Source of the DNA: Actinomycetota bacterium
Lineage (GTDB): Bacteria; Actinomycetota; Acidimicrobiia; Acidimicrobiales; Ilumatobacteraceae
NCBI GenBank assembly: GCA_026393655.1
Contig: JAPKZT010000162.1
Location: forward strand, 1-19,821
Direction of reading: 5' to 3'
DNA length: 19,821 nucleotides
Part shown: piece by piece, positions 1-7,535 of the stretch
Layout: each line of letters begins with the position of its first letter
How positions within the stretch are numbered: position 1 is the stretch's first letter
The notes under the pieces: model-generated
The model's input: only the letters and a program-made list of their open reading frames with translations
What the model was told of the DNA's origin: nothing
Database searches by the model: none
Translations under genes and position numbers: made by a program

Positions 1-177
1 GTTCAACTAGCGATTCAAACTGACTGTTCACATTGGTTCGTGTACGACGAACCGCAACATGCAATATGTGTTGAGCCACAATCTGGTCCCCCCGATGGAT
101 TCAACATTGAACCGCTGGTAATCACTCCTGATATTCCACTCACCCGATTTATGAGGCTTGTAATTAGCGAACTATAA
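1..177 (+). CDS. Aldose 1-epimerase (galactose mutarotase-like), C-terminal part only
   Basis: The frame is open from the first base of the window and stops at TAA 175-177, giving 58 residues of a C-terminus. The stretch HWFVYDEPQHAICVEPQSG, followed by PPDGFNIEP, is typical of the end of aldose 1-epimerase-family proteins, where VEP lies close to the catalytic glutamate region. These cytoplasmic enzymes interconvert the alpha and beta anomers of hexoses. The start and most of the beta-sandwich domain lie outside the window. It is on the same strand as the following glycosyltransferase, but a 58-base gap with a stem-loop separates them, so it is probably a separate transcription unit. The family call is fairly secure; the exact sugar cannot be told. 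Confidence 0.8.
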   Translation, partial: VQLAIQTDCSHWFVYDEPQHAICVEPQSGPPDGFNIEPLVITPDIPLTRFMRLVISEL

Positions 178-201
178 AAAGTGTCTTAATGGTTCGCTAA
201 T
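163..201 (+). terminator. Stem-loop after the epimerase gene, possible terminator without a U-tract
   Basis: ATTAGCGAAC at 163-172 is the exact reverse complement of GTTCGCTAAT at 192-201. A further T-G wobble and two A-T pairs extend the stem to 13 base pairs around a 13-base loop. The left arm overlaps the last codons of the epimerase. No run of T follows on either strand, so it is not a classical intrinsic terminator. It could instead be an operator or an RNA-processing hairpin ahead of the glycosyltransferase gene. Confidence 0.4.
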
Positions 202-235
202 AGATTGGCCAAACACGAAACGGTAGGATTTAATA

Positions 236-1528
236 ATGACGAAACCGTTTGACGTCAACGGCCCGTTGCGAATCGCATACCTTACTTACCGCGGCAAACC
301 TCATGTTGGTGGACAGGGCGTTTACACGCGACATTTGACCAAAGCGTTAGCCGATCTCGGTCACCATGTTGAGGTTTTCAGTGGTCAGCCATATCCGGTT
401 CTAGACGAGCGAGTTCAACTACACAAGTTGCCGAGCCTAGATATCTTCAACGATCACAACCCTGGACGATTTCCTGCCTATTGGGAGTTAAACACATGGC
501 CAAACTTCGTCGAGGCTGCGCTTTTTCTTAAAGGAACATTTGGTGAGCCACTTTCTTTTAGTATGCGCGCCCACCAAGTTTTGCGCCAGCGAATAAATGA
601 TTTTGATCTCGTTCACGACAACCAATGTCTTGGATCAGGAATTTTGAAAATTGAAAAAATGATTCCAACAATTGTCACTTTGCATCATCCGATCACAAAA
701 GATCGCGCACTTGAAATGGCCCACACACCAACTTGGTGGAAACGCAGGGCTATCGGTCGTTGGTATTCGTTCGTGTGGATGCAGGGTCGTGTCGCCAGCA
801 AGATGCCACGCGTAGTTGTGGTAAGTGAAAACTCGATCAACGACATTCACACTGACATGGGTGTGTCAAAAGATCGAATGCGACTTGTGCCAGTTGGTGT
901 TGATCCAGATTTATTCAAACCAATTCCGTCAATAACAAGAAAACCAGCCCACTTAATTACGACGGCGTCCGCCGATGTGGCATTGAAGGGTTTGTCATTT
1001 TTGCTCGAGGCTGTCGCCAAACTTCGCACTGAGAGAGAAATCCATTTAACAATTATCGGTAAACCTCGTGCTGGTGCAAGCGCTGATCTAATCGAATCAC
1101 TTGGTTTGCAAGACTGCATAAGTTTTGTCTCGGGTGTAACCGATGAAAAAATTGTCGAGTTATACGCCCAGAGCGAACTCGCAGTCGTGCCAAGTCTTTA
1201 CGAAGGATTCAGTCTTCCGGCAATTGAAGCAATGAGCACAGGCATTTGTTTGGTTGCCACCACTGGCGGCGCACTACCTGAAGTCACAGGCATTGACGGC
1301 GAAACGGTTTTGTCGTGTGTTGCCGGTGATGCAGATGCACTTGCGGCCATAATTCGGCGCGGACTCGACGACAAACAGTTGCGCGACAAAATTGGTCTCG
1401 CTGGTCGTGCGCGAGTTGCTGAGCGATGGACATGGCGGCATTGCGCACAATTAACTGTTGATCAATATCGCGAAGTTCTGTCAATGCCTGACAACCAGCG
1501 AAAAATTGCCAAACGGCAAAGCGCTTAA
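236..1528 (+). CDS. GT4-family glycosyltransferase
   Basis: A 430-residue GT-B-fold retaining glycosyltransferase of family 4, expected to move a sugar from an NDP-sugar donor to an unknown acceptor at the cytoplasmic face of the membrane. The N-terminal acceptor domain starts with LRIAYLTYRGKPHVGGQGVY, containing the glycine-rich GGQGVY loop. The C-terminal donor domain carries EGFSLPAIE, giving the E-x7-E pair at about residues 323 and 331, followed by the glycine-rich TTGGALPE. No signal peptide or membrane span is visible. ATG 236 has a GGTAGGA-like ribosome site just upstream. The stop is one base before the next gene, so the two are probably co-transcribed. From memory, actinobacteria carry close relatives with the same opening motif next to a methyltransferase and a toroid protein. 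The substrate is unknown. Confidence 0.9.
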   Translation: MTKPFDVNGPLRIAYLTYRGKPHVGGQGVYTRHLTKALADLGHHVEVFSGQPYPVLDERVQLHKLPSLDIFNDHNPGRFPAYWELNTWPNFVEAALFLKGTFGEPLSFSMRAHQVLRQRINDFDLVHDNQCLGSGILKIEKMIPTIVTLHHPITKDRALEMAHTPTWWKRRAIGRWYSFVWMQGRVASKMPRVVVVSENSINDIHTDMGVSKDRMRLVPVGVDPDLFKPIPSITRKPAHLITTASADVALKGLSFLLEAVAKLRTEREIHLTIIGKPRAGASADLIESLGLQDCISFVSGVTDEKIVELYAQSELAVVPSLYEGFSLPAIEAMSTGICLVATTGGALPEVTGIDGETVLSCVAGDADALAAIIRRGLDDKQLRDKIGLAGRARVAERWTWRHCAQLTVDQYREVLSMPDNQRKIAKRQSA

Positions 1529-1529
1529 G

Positions 1530-2261
1530 ATGCTGACAATTAAATTTGACAGGCTAAATCTAAAACCAGGTGATGCATTTTTAGATGCCGGCACTGGCTT
1601 TGGTCGGCACGCCTTTGAGGCTGCTCGACGCGGGGCTCGCGTGATCGCACTCGACTATGCAGAGCAAGAAGTTGAAACCACCCGTGCAACTTTTGCAGCA
1701 ATGTATCAAGCAGGTGAACTCGACCCAAGTTCGTTTACGGGTGTCGTGCGCGGCGACGCAACTTGTCTACCGTTTGACGATGCAACATTTGACTGCATTG
1801 TGACTTCTGAAGTTCTAGAACATATTGACGATGACATGGCTGCGTTAAGCGAACTCGTTCGAGTTTTGCGGCCTGGTGGTGTGCTCGCAGCAACTGTGCC
1901 TTCGTGGTTTCCTGAAAAAATAAATTGGGCACTTTCTGACGAATATCACGCACCATTTGTCAAAGGTGGCCACGTACGGATTTATCGAAGTAGTGAACTG
2001 CGTAGAAAAATTTCGCAAGCAGGGCTTGAAGTCGGCAACTCGCACAAAGCACACGGGTTGCATTCGCCATACTGGTGGTTGCGCTGTGCGGTTGGTCCAC
2101 AACGCGAAGACAACAAAGCAGTTGCGTTATACAAAAAATTTCTTGAATGGGACATCATCTCAGCGCCACTAATTACTCGCGCCCTTGATCGTGCGCTCAG
2201 CCCTGCGATTGGCAAGAGCTACGTGGTCTACGCAAAAAAACCACAAAAAGTCAACAACTGA
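1530..2261 (+). CDS. Class I SAM-dependent methyltransferase (Methyltransf_11 type)
   Basis: A 243-residue Rossmann-fold methyltransferase that uses S-adenosylmethionine; the acceptor is unknown. Motif I is FLDAGTGFGRHAFEAA at about residues 17-32. An acidic residue after strand 2 is seen in VIALDYA, and the post-motif DATCLPFDDATFDCIVTSEVLEHI... region has the usual layout. I start it at ATG 1530, one base after the glycosyltransferase stop. The frame is open further upstream to 1458, but that piece lies wholly inside the glycosyltransferase gene and resembles no methyltransferase N-terminus. It ends one base before the next start. The tight GT4 / methyltransferase / toroid spacing argues for one transcript and a shared product, perhaps a methylated surface glycan or glycolipid (inference). 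Confidence 0.87.
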   Translation: MLTIKFDRLNLKPGDAFLDAGTGFGRHAFEAARRGARVIALDYAEQEVETTRATFAAMYQAGELDPSSFTGVVRGDATCLPFDDATFDCIVTSEVLEHIDDDMAALSELVRVLRPGGVLAATVPSWFPEKINWALSDEYHAPFVKGGHVRIYRSSELRRKISQAGLEVGNSHKAHGLHSPYWWLRCAVGPQREDNKAVALYKKFLEWDIISAPLITRALDRALSPAIGKSYVVYAKKPQKVNN

Positions 2262-2262
2262 A

Positions 2263-3315
2263 ATGCTTAATGATCTTTCGGCTAAAAATGTGTCGGCAAA
2301 AACTGCAGATCCACTAACTCTTGACGAACTTTCGTTGACTGCTGAATCAATCGCAAAACTTCAGCTTCCAAATGGAATGATTCCGTGGTTTGAAAATGGC
2401 CATTGTGACCCTTGGAACCATGTTGAGACGGCAATGGCGCTCGATGTTATGGGTCGACACGACAACGCTCGACTTGCATACGAATGGCTGAGAACAGCTC
2501 AGCGATCTGACGGTTCTTGGTTTAACTATTTTCATAGCGACGGCAGAGTCGAAGAGACAAAACTTGATAGCAATGTTTGTGCGTACATCGGCACAGGGCT
2601 TTGGCATCACTGGTTGTGTACACAAGATCTCGGGACATTAAAACATTTTTGGCCAATGCTCGAAAGTGCAATGACTTGGGTTCTCAAAATGCGGCGTAGT
2701 GATGGCACGATACTTTGGGCCCGAGAAGAGAATGAAAGACCATGGGACTACGCACTGCTAACAGGTTGCTCCTCAATTCGTCATGCACTAATTTCTGCCA
2801 GCAAGATTGCGGCTCTACTAAATACAACTAGACCTGAATGGATTGAGACCGCTGCGCAAATCGATCTAGTTATTCGAAGTGGTCGAAATGCATTTGAGCC
2901 CAAAGATCGTTGGGCGATGGACTGGTACTACCCCGTGCTTACGGGAGCGTTAACTGGTGATGCTGCAAAATCTCGGCTTGCAGAACAATGGGATACATTC
3001 GTGATGCCAGAACTTGGAGTTCGCTGTGTGAGTGACGAACCGTGGGTGACGGCATCAGAAACTGCCGAGTGTTCACTCGCATATTCTGCAATCGGCGACT
3101 TTGATACTGCGCAGTATCTTTTGAACACAACCATTCAACATCGAACTATTGACGGATCATATTTAACTGGACTTGTCTACCCGAATAAAGTTGTGTTTCC
3201 GACTGATGAGCGGTCTGCATACACCGGAGCAGCAATTATTTTGGCGGCTGACTCACTCGTTGATATCTCACCGGCATCTCGAATTTTCAAATACGACGAA
3301 TTAGATAACTACTAA
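2263..3315 (+). CDS. Alpha/alpha-toroid protein, 'prenyltransferase/squalene cyclase repeat-like', function unknown
   Basis: A 350-residue soluble protein of repeated helical hairpins. It holds QRSDGSW at about residues 80-86, which fits the QxxxGxW (QW) repeat of terpene cyclases and prenyltransferase beta chains, and weaker echoes in LPNGMIPWF and MRRSDGTILW. Residues such as DPWNHVETAMAL, YALLTGCSSIRHAL and AMDWYYPVLTGAL recall six-hairpin glycosidase-like toroids as well, so the 'prenyltransferase' label often given to such proteins may be misleading. No zinc-binding or DxDD cyclase motif is evident. ATG 2263 follows the methyltransferase stop by one base; a longer in-frame start at 2185 lies inside that gene and is rejected. 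The 3' end overlaps the convergent methyltransferase gene by 4 bases. Its job with the two upstream enzymes is unknown. Confidence 0.75.
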   Translation: MLNDLSAKNVSAKTADPLTLDELSLTAESIAKLQLPNGMIPWFENGHCDPWNHVETAMALDVMGRHDNARLAYEWLRTAQRSDGSWFNYFHSDGRVEETKLDSNVCAYIGTGLWHHWLCTQDLGTLKHFWPMLESAMTWVLKMRRSDGTILWAREENERPWDYALLTGCSSIRHALISASKIAALLNTTRPEWIETAAQIDLVIRSGRNAFEPKDRWAMDWYYPVLTGALTGDAAKSRLAEQWDTFVMPELGVRCVSDEPWVTASETAECSLAYSAIGDFDTAQYLLNTTIQHRTIDGSYLTGLVYPNKVVFPTDERSAYTGAAIILAADSLVDISPASRIFKYDELDNY

Positions 3316-3953
3316 CCCACTATTTTGATTCGCTGTAAAATTCTTAGCGAACCAGTTGCTGATATTTCGACAAATTCGCCAGAGTCAAGTGAAGCCTTGT
3401 AAATATATTTATACGGTGCCTGACCACCATCTTTGGGGTCTGCGAATACATCGTGAATTGCCAATAATCCATTAATTGCAATTTTCGGCACCCAACTTAA
3501 ATAGTCACTGCGAGTTGGTTCGTCCCCGTGTCCCCCGTCAATGAAACAAAAAGCTATTTTTTCTGACCATTGACTGCTAATAACTTTTGACTCGCCCACA
3601 ATCGGAATTACAACATCACAGAGTCGTGCCCTTCGCAAAGTCGCTAGCAAACTCGGCAAAGTATTTAATTGATTAGTTGTTACGTCGAGCAACGACCTGT
3701 CGAACCACTCCCAGCCCTGCTGATTTTCTTCGCTACCGAAATGATGATCAATCGCAAAAACTTTGGTTTGATGTTTTCGTGCAGCCGCACCAAGCCAAAC
3801 AGTCGACCGTCCACAATAAGTTCCGATTTCAACAATCGGCAACTTTGGCAACTCTTTGCAAGCGACACATGCTGCAAGATAAAGCGCATCACCCTCATCT
3901 TCAGGCATGAAACCTTTAGTCGCTAAAGCCTCAACTCTTAAAAATTTATCCAT
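3312..3953 (-). CDS. Class I SAM-dependent methyltransferase (Methyltransf_24-like)
   Basis: About 213 residues. IVEIGTYCGRST at about 40-51 is the SAM-binding glycine loop, VFAIDHHFG holds the acidic residue after strand 2, and FIDGGHGDEPTRSDYLSW then AINGLLAIHDVF are typical of the Methyltransf_24/cephalosporin-hydroxylase-like group, which often acts on sugars or O-antigen components. Either ATG 3953 or the GTG directly before it (3956) could start the gene; no clear ribosome site decides. It lies 10 bases downstream of the LIC12162-family gene on the same strand, which suggests an operon. It overlaps the convergent toroid gene by 4 bases. The acceptor is not known. Confidence 0.82.
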   Translation of the reverse strand: MDKFLRVEALATKGFMPEDEGDALYLAACVACKELPKLPIVEIGTYCGRSTVWLGAAARKHQTKVFAIDHHFGSEENQQGWEWFDRSLLDVTTNQLNTLPSLLATLRRARLCDVVIPIVGESKVISSQWSEKIAFCFIDGGHGDEPTRSDYLSWVPKIAINGLLAIHDVFADPKDGGQAPYKYIYKASLDSGEFVEISATGSLRILQRIKIVG

Positions 3954-3963
3954 CACAGTTTTA

Positions 3964-5574
3964 TTATGACTTTAGTAAATTGCTGAATTCGCGTTGCCAC
4001 TGCGACTTCCAGTCGGCCGAAAAGTTCGCGAATTTTTCGGCGAAGTTTGTCCGCGCCAATTGCACTTCTGTCGAGAGCCACCAGCTTTGAACATTGCCAT
4101 CAATTTTGTTGGCATGCGAAGCGGCGCTCCTCCCAGAAGTGTGCAGAATTCCTACTTGAGTAAGTGCCTCAATTAGAGATTTAGCGTCAGACCTGAACTT
4201 GTATGCATCCGGATCATAGAAACAAATCGTTGGCGTATTTGTGCCCAACGTTTCGAGCCAAGAAGTACCCAAATAACTGTGAAACACAATTCGGCTGACT
4301 GAATACTGAATGAAAATATCACCAGTGATACCAAATTGAGCATCAGGTTTAGCAGTGACAATCGCTTGACGTTGCGCGTCTCCATAATCACCAGGAAACA
4401 TCCTGATCTTTAAATCGGTTTTGCTTTCACGTATTTTTATAAACTCAGAAACTTGGTCATACATAGTCTGCAGCGTGCCCGGCAACGGAAAGTACTGCAA
4501 CCGATAAATTTGCGGTGGCTGATCGAAGCAAATCAGCGAGTCGCAAGATTTTTTTTGACTTCGAGGTGAAGTAATTAATGGCGAAAGTACACGCGTGTGC
4601 TCATCTCCACGACTCCAACCCCACGTGTAATAAATGTCCGAAACTCTGCATTCAAATTGTTCGCCTACATGCGAATCATCCAACCCATACCAGCCACCAT
4701 GTTGGTGGTAGTGCAACTTGGTTCCGAGCTCACACCATTCGGCAGCCAAAATTTTGAATTCAAGTTGATTCCATAACGACTGCGAAGAATACAAGTAGTC
4801 AGGTCGATTTGGTCGTGCTTCAACGACGAGTCGTCGAATTGATTCGAATGCTTCGACTAATGACGCAGGAAGATAGACGCTAATTAACGCGCAACCGATT
4901 TCGGAAAGTGAAGAATCATTATCAATTTTTAAAATCTTGCTTTCTCGCCATGCACTGTCTGGCGAGACTTCAACTAGATATTTAATTTCTAGTTCATCAT
5001 GCGCCGCCCACGCACGCCATGAAGCCATTGCGCCAACCCACGAAAGCGGAATTCGTCCTGAAAATGGTCTTACAAAGAGAACTCGGGCCGACTTGGCAGA
5101 TCGCAATACACGCAGCAGGCTCACAATTATTTTGTCACGGCGCCCAGACGACACAGAGTTTTTTACGATTAATTGATCTCTTGAAACCAACACACCAGTG
5201 GTGCCAAATTCGGTGAGCGCGCGCAAAGTTTTTAAAGTCAGTGTCGGCAATTTCGCGTAATCCGAAAAGAATTCGAGAGTCGTACGAATAGTTTGAAAAT
5301 TGACTTTTGAAGAACTGTCTTCACTAGAACTTTCACTAGAACCAGATTTTACAAGCGACTCAATTTCGCTTTTTAAGTCTTGTGTTGCGACATACACGAG
5401 GTGCAAATAACGTTCGACAAAATCACCCAACAAAATGTCGTAGTACCGCTCAGAGCGCACTACCCCGTGATATTCGTCTAAAAGTTTTTTGATTCGATCA
5501 AATAATTCTGGTCTCGCTCTTTCAATTTCATCTAGTCCAGCACTAACTCGATGTGCGTTCCAGACGATACTCAC
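3964..5574 (-). CDS. LIC12162-family putative transferase (surface polysaccharide)
   Basis: A 536-residue cytoplasmic protein. LLDEYHGVVRSERYYDILLG at about 31-50, HQHGGWYG at 290-297, the SDIYYTWGW block at 312-320, and the C-terminal WLETLGTNTPTICFYDPD with a late WW pair match my memory of the LIC12162 family (TIGR04331). That family was first noted beside O-antigen genes in Leptospira and is thought to transfer sugars or related groups. Most relatives carry an extra N-terminal segment with an FLG-W-C type motif; here translation begins at GTG 5574 just before the LN/LDEYH block, and a stop at 5596-5598 rules out extension. Residues 78-89 are a serine/glutamate-rich low-complexity insert. 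It is followed closely by the methyltransferase gene. The reaction is unproven. Confidence 0.72.
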   Translation of the reverse strand: MSIVWNAHRVSAGLDEIERARPELFDRIKKLLDEYHGVVRSERYYDILLGDFVERYLHLVYVATQDLKSEIESLVKSGSSESSSEDSSSKVNFQTIRTTLEFFSDYAKLPTLTLKTLRALTEFGTTGVLVSRDQLIVKNSVSSGRRDKIIVSLLRVLRSAKSARVLFVRPFSGRIPLSWVGAMASWRAWAAHDELEIKYLVEVSPDSAWRESKILKIDNDSSLSEIGCALISVYLPASLVEAFESIRRLVVEARPNRPDYLYSSQSLWNQLEFKILAAEWCELGTKLHYHQHGGWYGLDDSHVGEQFECRVSDIYYTWGWSRGDEHTRVLSPLITSPRSQKKSCDSLICFDQPPQIYRLQYFPLPGTLQTMYDQVSEFIKIRESKTDLKIRMFPGDYGDAQRQAIVTAKPDAQFGITGDIFIQYSVSRIVFHSYLGTSWLETLGTNTPTICFYDPDAYKFRSDAKSLIEALTQVGILHTSGRSAASHANKIDGNVQSWWLSTEVQLARTNFAEKFANFSADWKSQWQREFSNLLKS

Positions 5575-5659
5575 TCGTTTAATCGTACCCGTGACCTACG
5601 ACCAACTGAAGAAATCTTGAGTCAAGTGAACAAACATAATTACGTGTCAGAATAGAGCA

Positions 5660-6514
5660 GTGCAATCACCACTTGATGACCTCATAAAATTATTAGATCT
5701 TGAAGTTATCGAAGTAAATATTTTTCGCGGGTTATCGCCTGACGAAAGTCGGCAAAGAGTTTTTGGTGGTCAAGTTGCTGGCCAAGCATTAATTGCTGCA
5801 TCACGAACAGTTGATGATAAATCACGACATGTTCATTCACTACACGCATATTTTTTGCGCCCTGGTGATCCGACTGTGCCGATTCTTTACGAAGTTGATC
5901 GCATTCGTGACGGCAAAAGTTTTACGACTCGTCGTGTGATTGCAATTCAACATGGCAAAGCAATTTTTAACTTACAGGCAAGTTTTCAAATTCACGAAGA
6001 AGGTTTGGAACACTACATATCTATGCCAGGCGATTTACCAAAAGCCGAAACGCTTCCAGACTTCAAAGAAAGAATGGCACCGTATAAAGAGCAAATGGGT
6101 GATTGGTACGATCGCCCAAGACCAATTGATTTACGATATATCGACTCTGATCCGATCTCAAGAAAAAAGAAGGTAAGTGCGGGTCAGAAACTTTGGATGC
6201 GTGCTGATGGAATACTTCCAGATGATCCTGTGTTGCATGCGTGCATCGTTACATACGCGAGCGATATGTCACTGCTAGACACCACACTTCTACCGCATGG
6301 TCGCGCGTGGACTGACCAAGGAATACAAATGGCAAGCCTCGATCACGTTATGTGGTTTCATCGACCGTTTCGAGCAGATGAGTGGTTGCTCTACGACCAA
6401 CTTGCGATTTCATCTTCTAACGCCCGCGGCATTGCGAGCGGCTCAATTTTTGCAGAGTCAGGTGAACTAGTGGTAACCGTCGTGCAAGAAGGACTTACAC
6501 GGCTAGCTAATTAG
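5660..6514 (+). CDS. tesB: Acyl-CoA thioesterase II
   Basis: A 284-residue double hot-dog thioesterase that hydrolyses fatty acyl-CoA to free acid and CoA in the cytoplasm. FGGQVAGQALIAA and HSLHAYFLRPGD mark the first hot-dog domain; TYASDMSLL and MASLDHVMWFHRPF mark the second. Compared with E. coli TesB, the catalytic Asp is present (YASD) and the Gln is present (VVQEGL), while the Thr before LDH/IDH is Ser, a conservative change. The length matches the family (about 285). It starts at GTG 5660, right at the beginning of the conserved N-terminus. It is divergent from the LIC12162-family gene, with 85 bases between, and stands alone. Confidence 0.93.
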   Translation: MQSPLDDLIKLLDLEVIEVNIFRGLSPDESRQRVFGGQVAGQALIAASRTVDDKSRHVHSLHAYFLRPGDPTVPILYEVDRIRDGKSFTTRRVIAIQHGKAIFNLQASFQIHEEGLEHYISMPGDLPKAETLPDFKERMAPYKEQMGDWYDRPRPIDLRYIDSDPISRKKKVSAGQKLWMRADGILPDDPVLHACIVTYASDMSLLDTTLLPHGRAWTDQGIQMASLDHVMWFHRPFRADEWLLYDQLAISSSNARGIASGSIFAESGELVVTVVQEGLTRLAN

Positions 6515-6519
6515 CTAAT

Positions 6520-6541
6520 TAGCTAGTTAATTAACTAGCTA
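6520..6541. repeat. 22-bp perfect AT-rich palindrome between convergent genes
   Basis: Centred between 6530 and 6531 (TTAA|TTAA), 6520-6541 reads identically on both strands. It is embedded in a stretch built from CTAATTAG and CTAG units (about 6503-6546), each itself palindromic. It lies just past the thioesterase stop and ahead of the 3' end of the convergent mreB-like gene, so it may act as a bidirectional terminator. Its low GC would make a weak hairpin, and a protein-binding or slippage-prone site is equally possible. Confidence 0.6.
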
Positions 6542-6560
6542 GCTAACTATTTAATAAACT

Positions 6561-6584
6561 CACTTACTCACTTACTCACTTACT
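6561..6584. repeat. 8-bp tandem repeat (CACTTACT x3 plus partial copies)
   Basis: Three exact head-to-tail copies of CACTTACT, flanked by partial copies, run from the intergenic space into the last codons of the mreB-like gene. On the coding strand the unit is AGTAAGTG, and the gene's stop TGA lies in it. Eight is not a multiple of three, so changes in copy number would alter the reading frame around the stop. Confidence 0.85.
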
Positions 6585-7535
6585 CATTTCGATCTCGGCG
6601 CGAGTCCATAAATAACGCACGCAACAAAGAATCACTGGCACGTTCGTATCCATTGCGATGCGCTCTCCCATTCCAGTTAGAAGCGCTCCACCACCGACTA
6701 AATACATTCCCCGCTTAAGAAAATCGTTCGCTAACTCTGGAGGCGCATTCCCAAGACAACGAATCACCGAGTCAACCATCTGAGTCACAATCGGATTGAT
6801 TGCTTCACGAATTTCGGCATCTGTCAAAACAACGGTCTTAGGTAAACCCGAAACCAAATCTCGCCCCCGCACTTCTGCATCAGTGAGATTTGGCATCGGT
6901 ATTGCAGTTCCGATTGTTTTTTTAATCATCTCGGCCGTGCGTTCACCAATTGCAATGCCATGACTACGACGTACATACGCTTGAATCTCGGTGTCAATAT
7001 CGAAACTTCCAACACGCACTGCCTCAAGGGCAACTATGCCTCCCAAACTGATAACTGCGGTCTCAGTTGTTCCACCTCCGATGTCGATAACCATGTTTCC
7101 AACGGGTTGGTCAATCGGTAAATCTGCACCAATCGCTGCAGCAATTGGTTGCTCAAGTAACTGTGCATCAGCCGCACCCGCTCTGCGTGTTGCATCTGTA
7201 ACTGCCCGACGCTCAACTTCGGTAATTGCTGATGGCACGCAAATCAAAACTTTAGGACGAGAGAATCGAGACACACCAGCACGTTGCAGCAACATTCGAA
7301 TCATTTTTTCGGTGACTTCGAAGTCGGTTATCGCACCACCACGCAATGGGCGAACGGCAACGATGTTTCCGGGTGTTCGTCCGATCATTTCCCAAGCCTT
7401 TTCACCGTGAGCCAGAACCTCTCCGGTGCGGCGATTAACAGCAATTACAGTCGGTTCATTTATTACGATTCCGTCGCCTTTTCTATAAACGAGGGTGTTC
7501 GCAGTACCGAGATCAATTGCAAGATCTTTAGTCAT
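6576..7535 (-). CDS. mreB: MreB-like rod-shape actin homologue with abnormal C-terminus
   Basis: A 319-residue actin/HSP70-fold ATPase that would form membrane-bound filaments directing side-wall synthesis. Phosphate 1 loop: AIDLGTANTLVY (about 5-16). Phosphate 2: VIDIGGGTTETAVISLGG. Adenosine region: YLVGGGALLTGMGERI. RPLRGGAITDFEVTEKM and LLEQPIAAAIGADLPI are standard MreB blocks. Most MreB proteins run 335-347 residues and end with a PL-x-VVxGxGxxLE segment after the NVPV strand; here VPVILC is followed by an unrelated short tail and a stop inside the 8-bp tandem repeat, so about 15 residues are altered or missing. ATG 7535 shares one base with the stop of the upstream small membrane gene (TAATG), indicating coupling. 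No mreC or mreD is in the window. Confidence 0.9.
   Translation of the reverse strand: MTKDLAIDLGTANTLVYRKGDGIVINEPTVIAVNRRTGEVLAHGEKAWEMIGRTPGNIVAVRPLRGGAITDFEVTEKMIRMLLQRAGVSRFSRPKVLICVPSAITEVERRAVTDATRRAGAADAQLLEQPIAAAIGADLPIDQPVGNMVIDIGGGTTETAVISLGGIVALEAVRVGSFDIDTEIQAYVRRSHGIAIGERTAEMIKKTIGTAIPMPNLTDAEVRGRDLVSGLPKTVVLTDAEIREAINPIVTQMVDSVIRCLGNAPPELANDFLKRGMYLVGGGALLTGMGERIAMDTNVPVILCCVRYLWTRAEIEMSK

Noticed and set aside
1458..1529. Upstream extension of the methyltransferase gene
   Set aside because: The added residues come from inside the glycosyltransferase gene and do not look like a methyltransferase N-terminus; ATG 1530 fits the tight operon spacing.
5575..5659. Promoter search between the LIC12162-family gene and tesB
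   Set aside because: TTGAGT and CATAAT are present but the spacing (12 bases) is wrong; only an 11-bp palindrome CTTGAGTCAAG was seen, too short to call.
6555..6590. Possible CRISPR-like array
   Set aside because: The units are only 8 bases, directly adjacent without spacers, and number three plus partials; it is a simple tandem repeat.
6991..7410. 139-codon open frame on the + strand
   Set aside because: It lies wholly antisense to the mreB-like gene, is serine/threonine/proline-rich in the way mirror frames are, and resembles no family.
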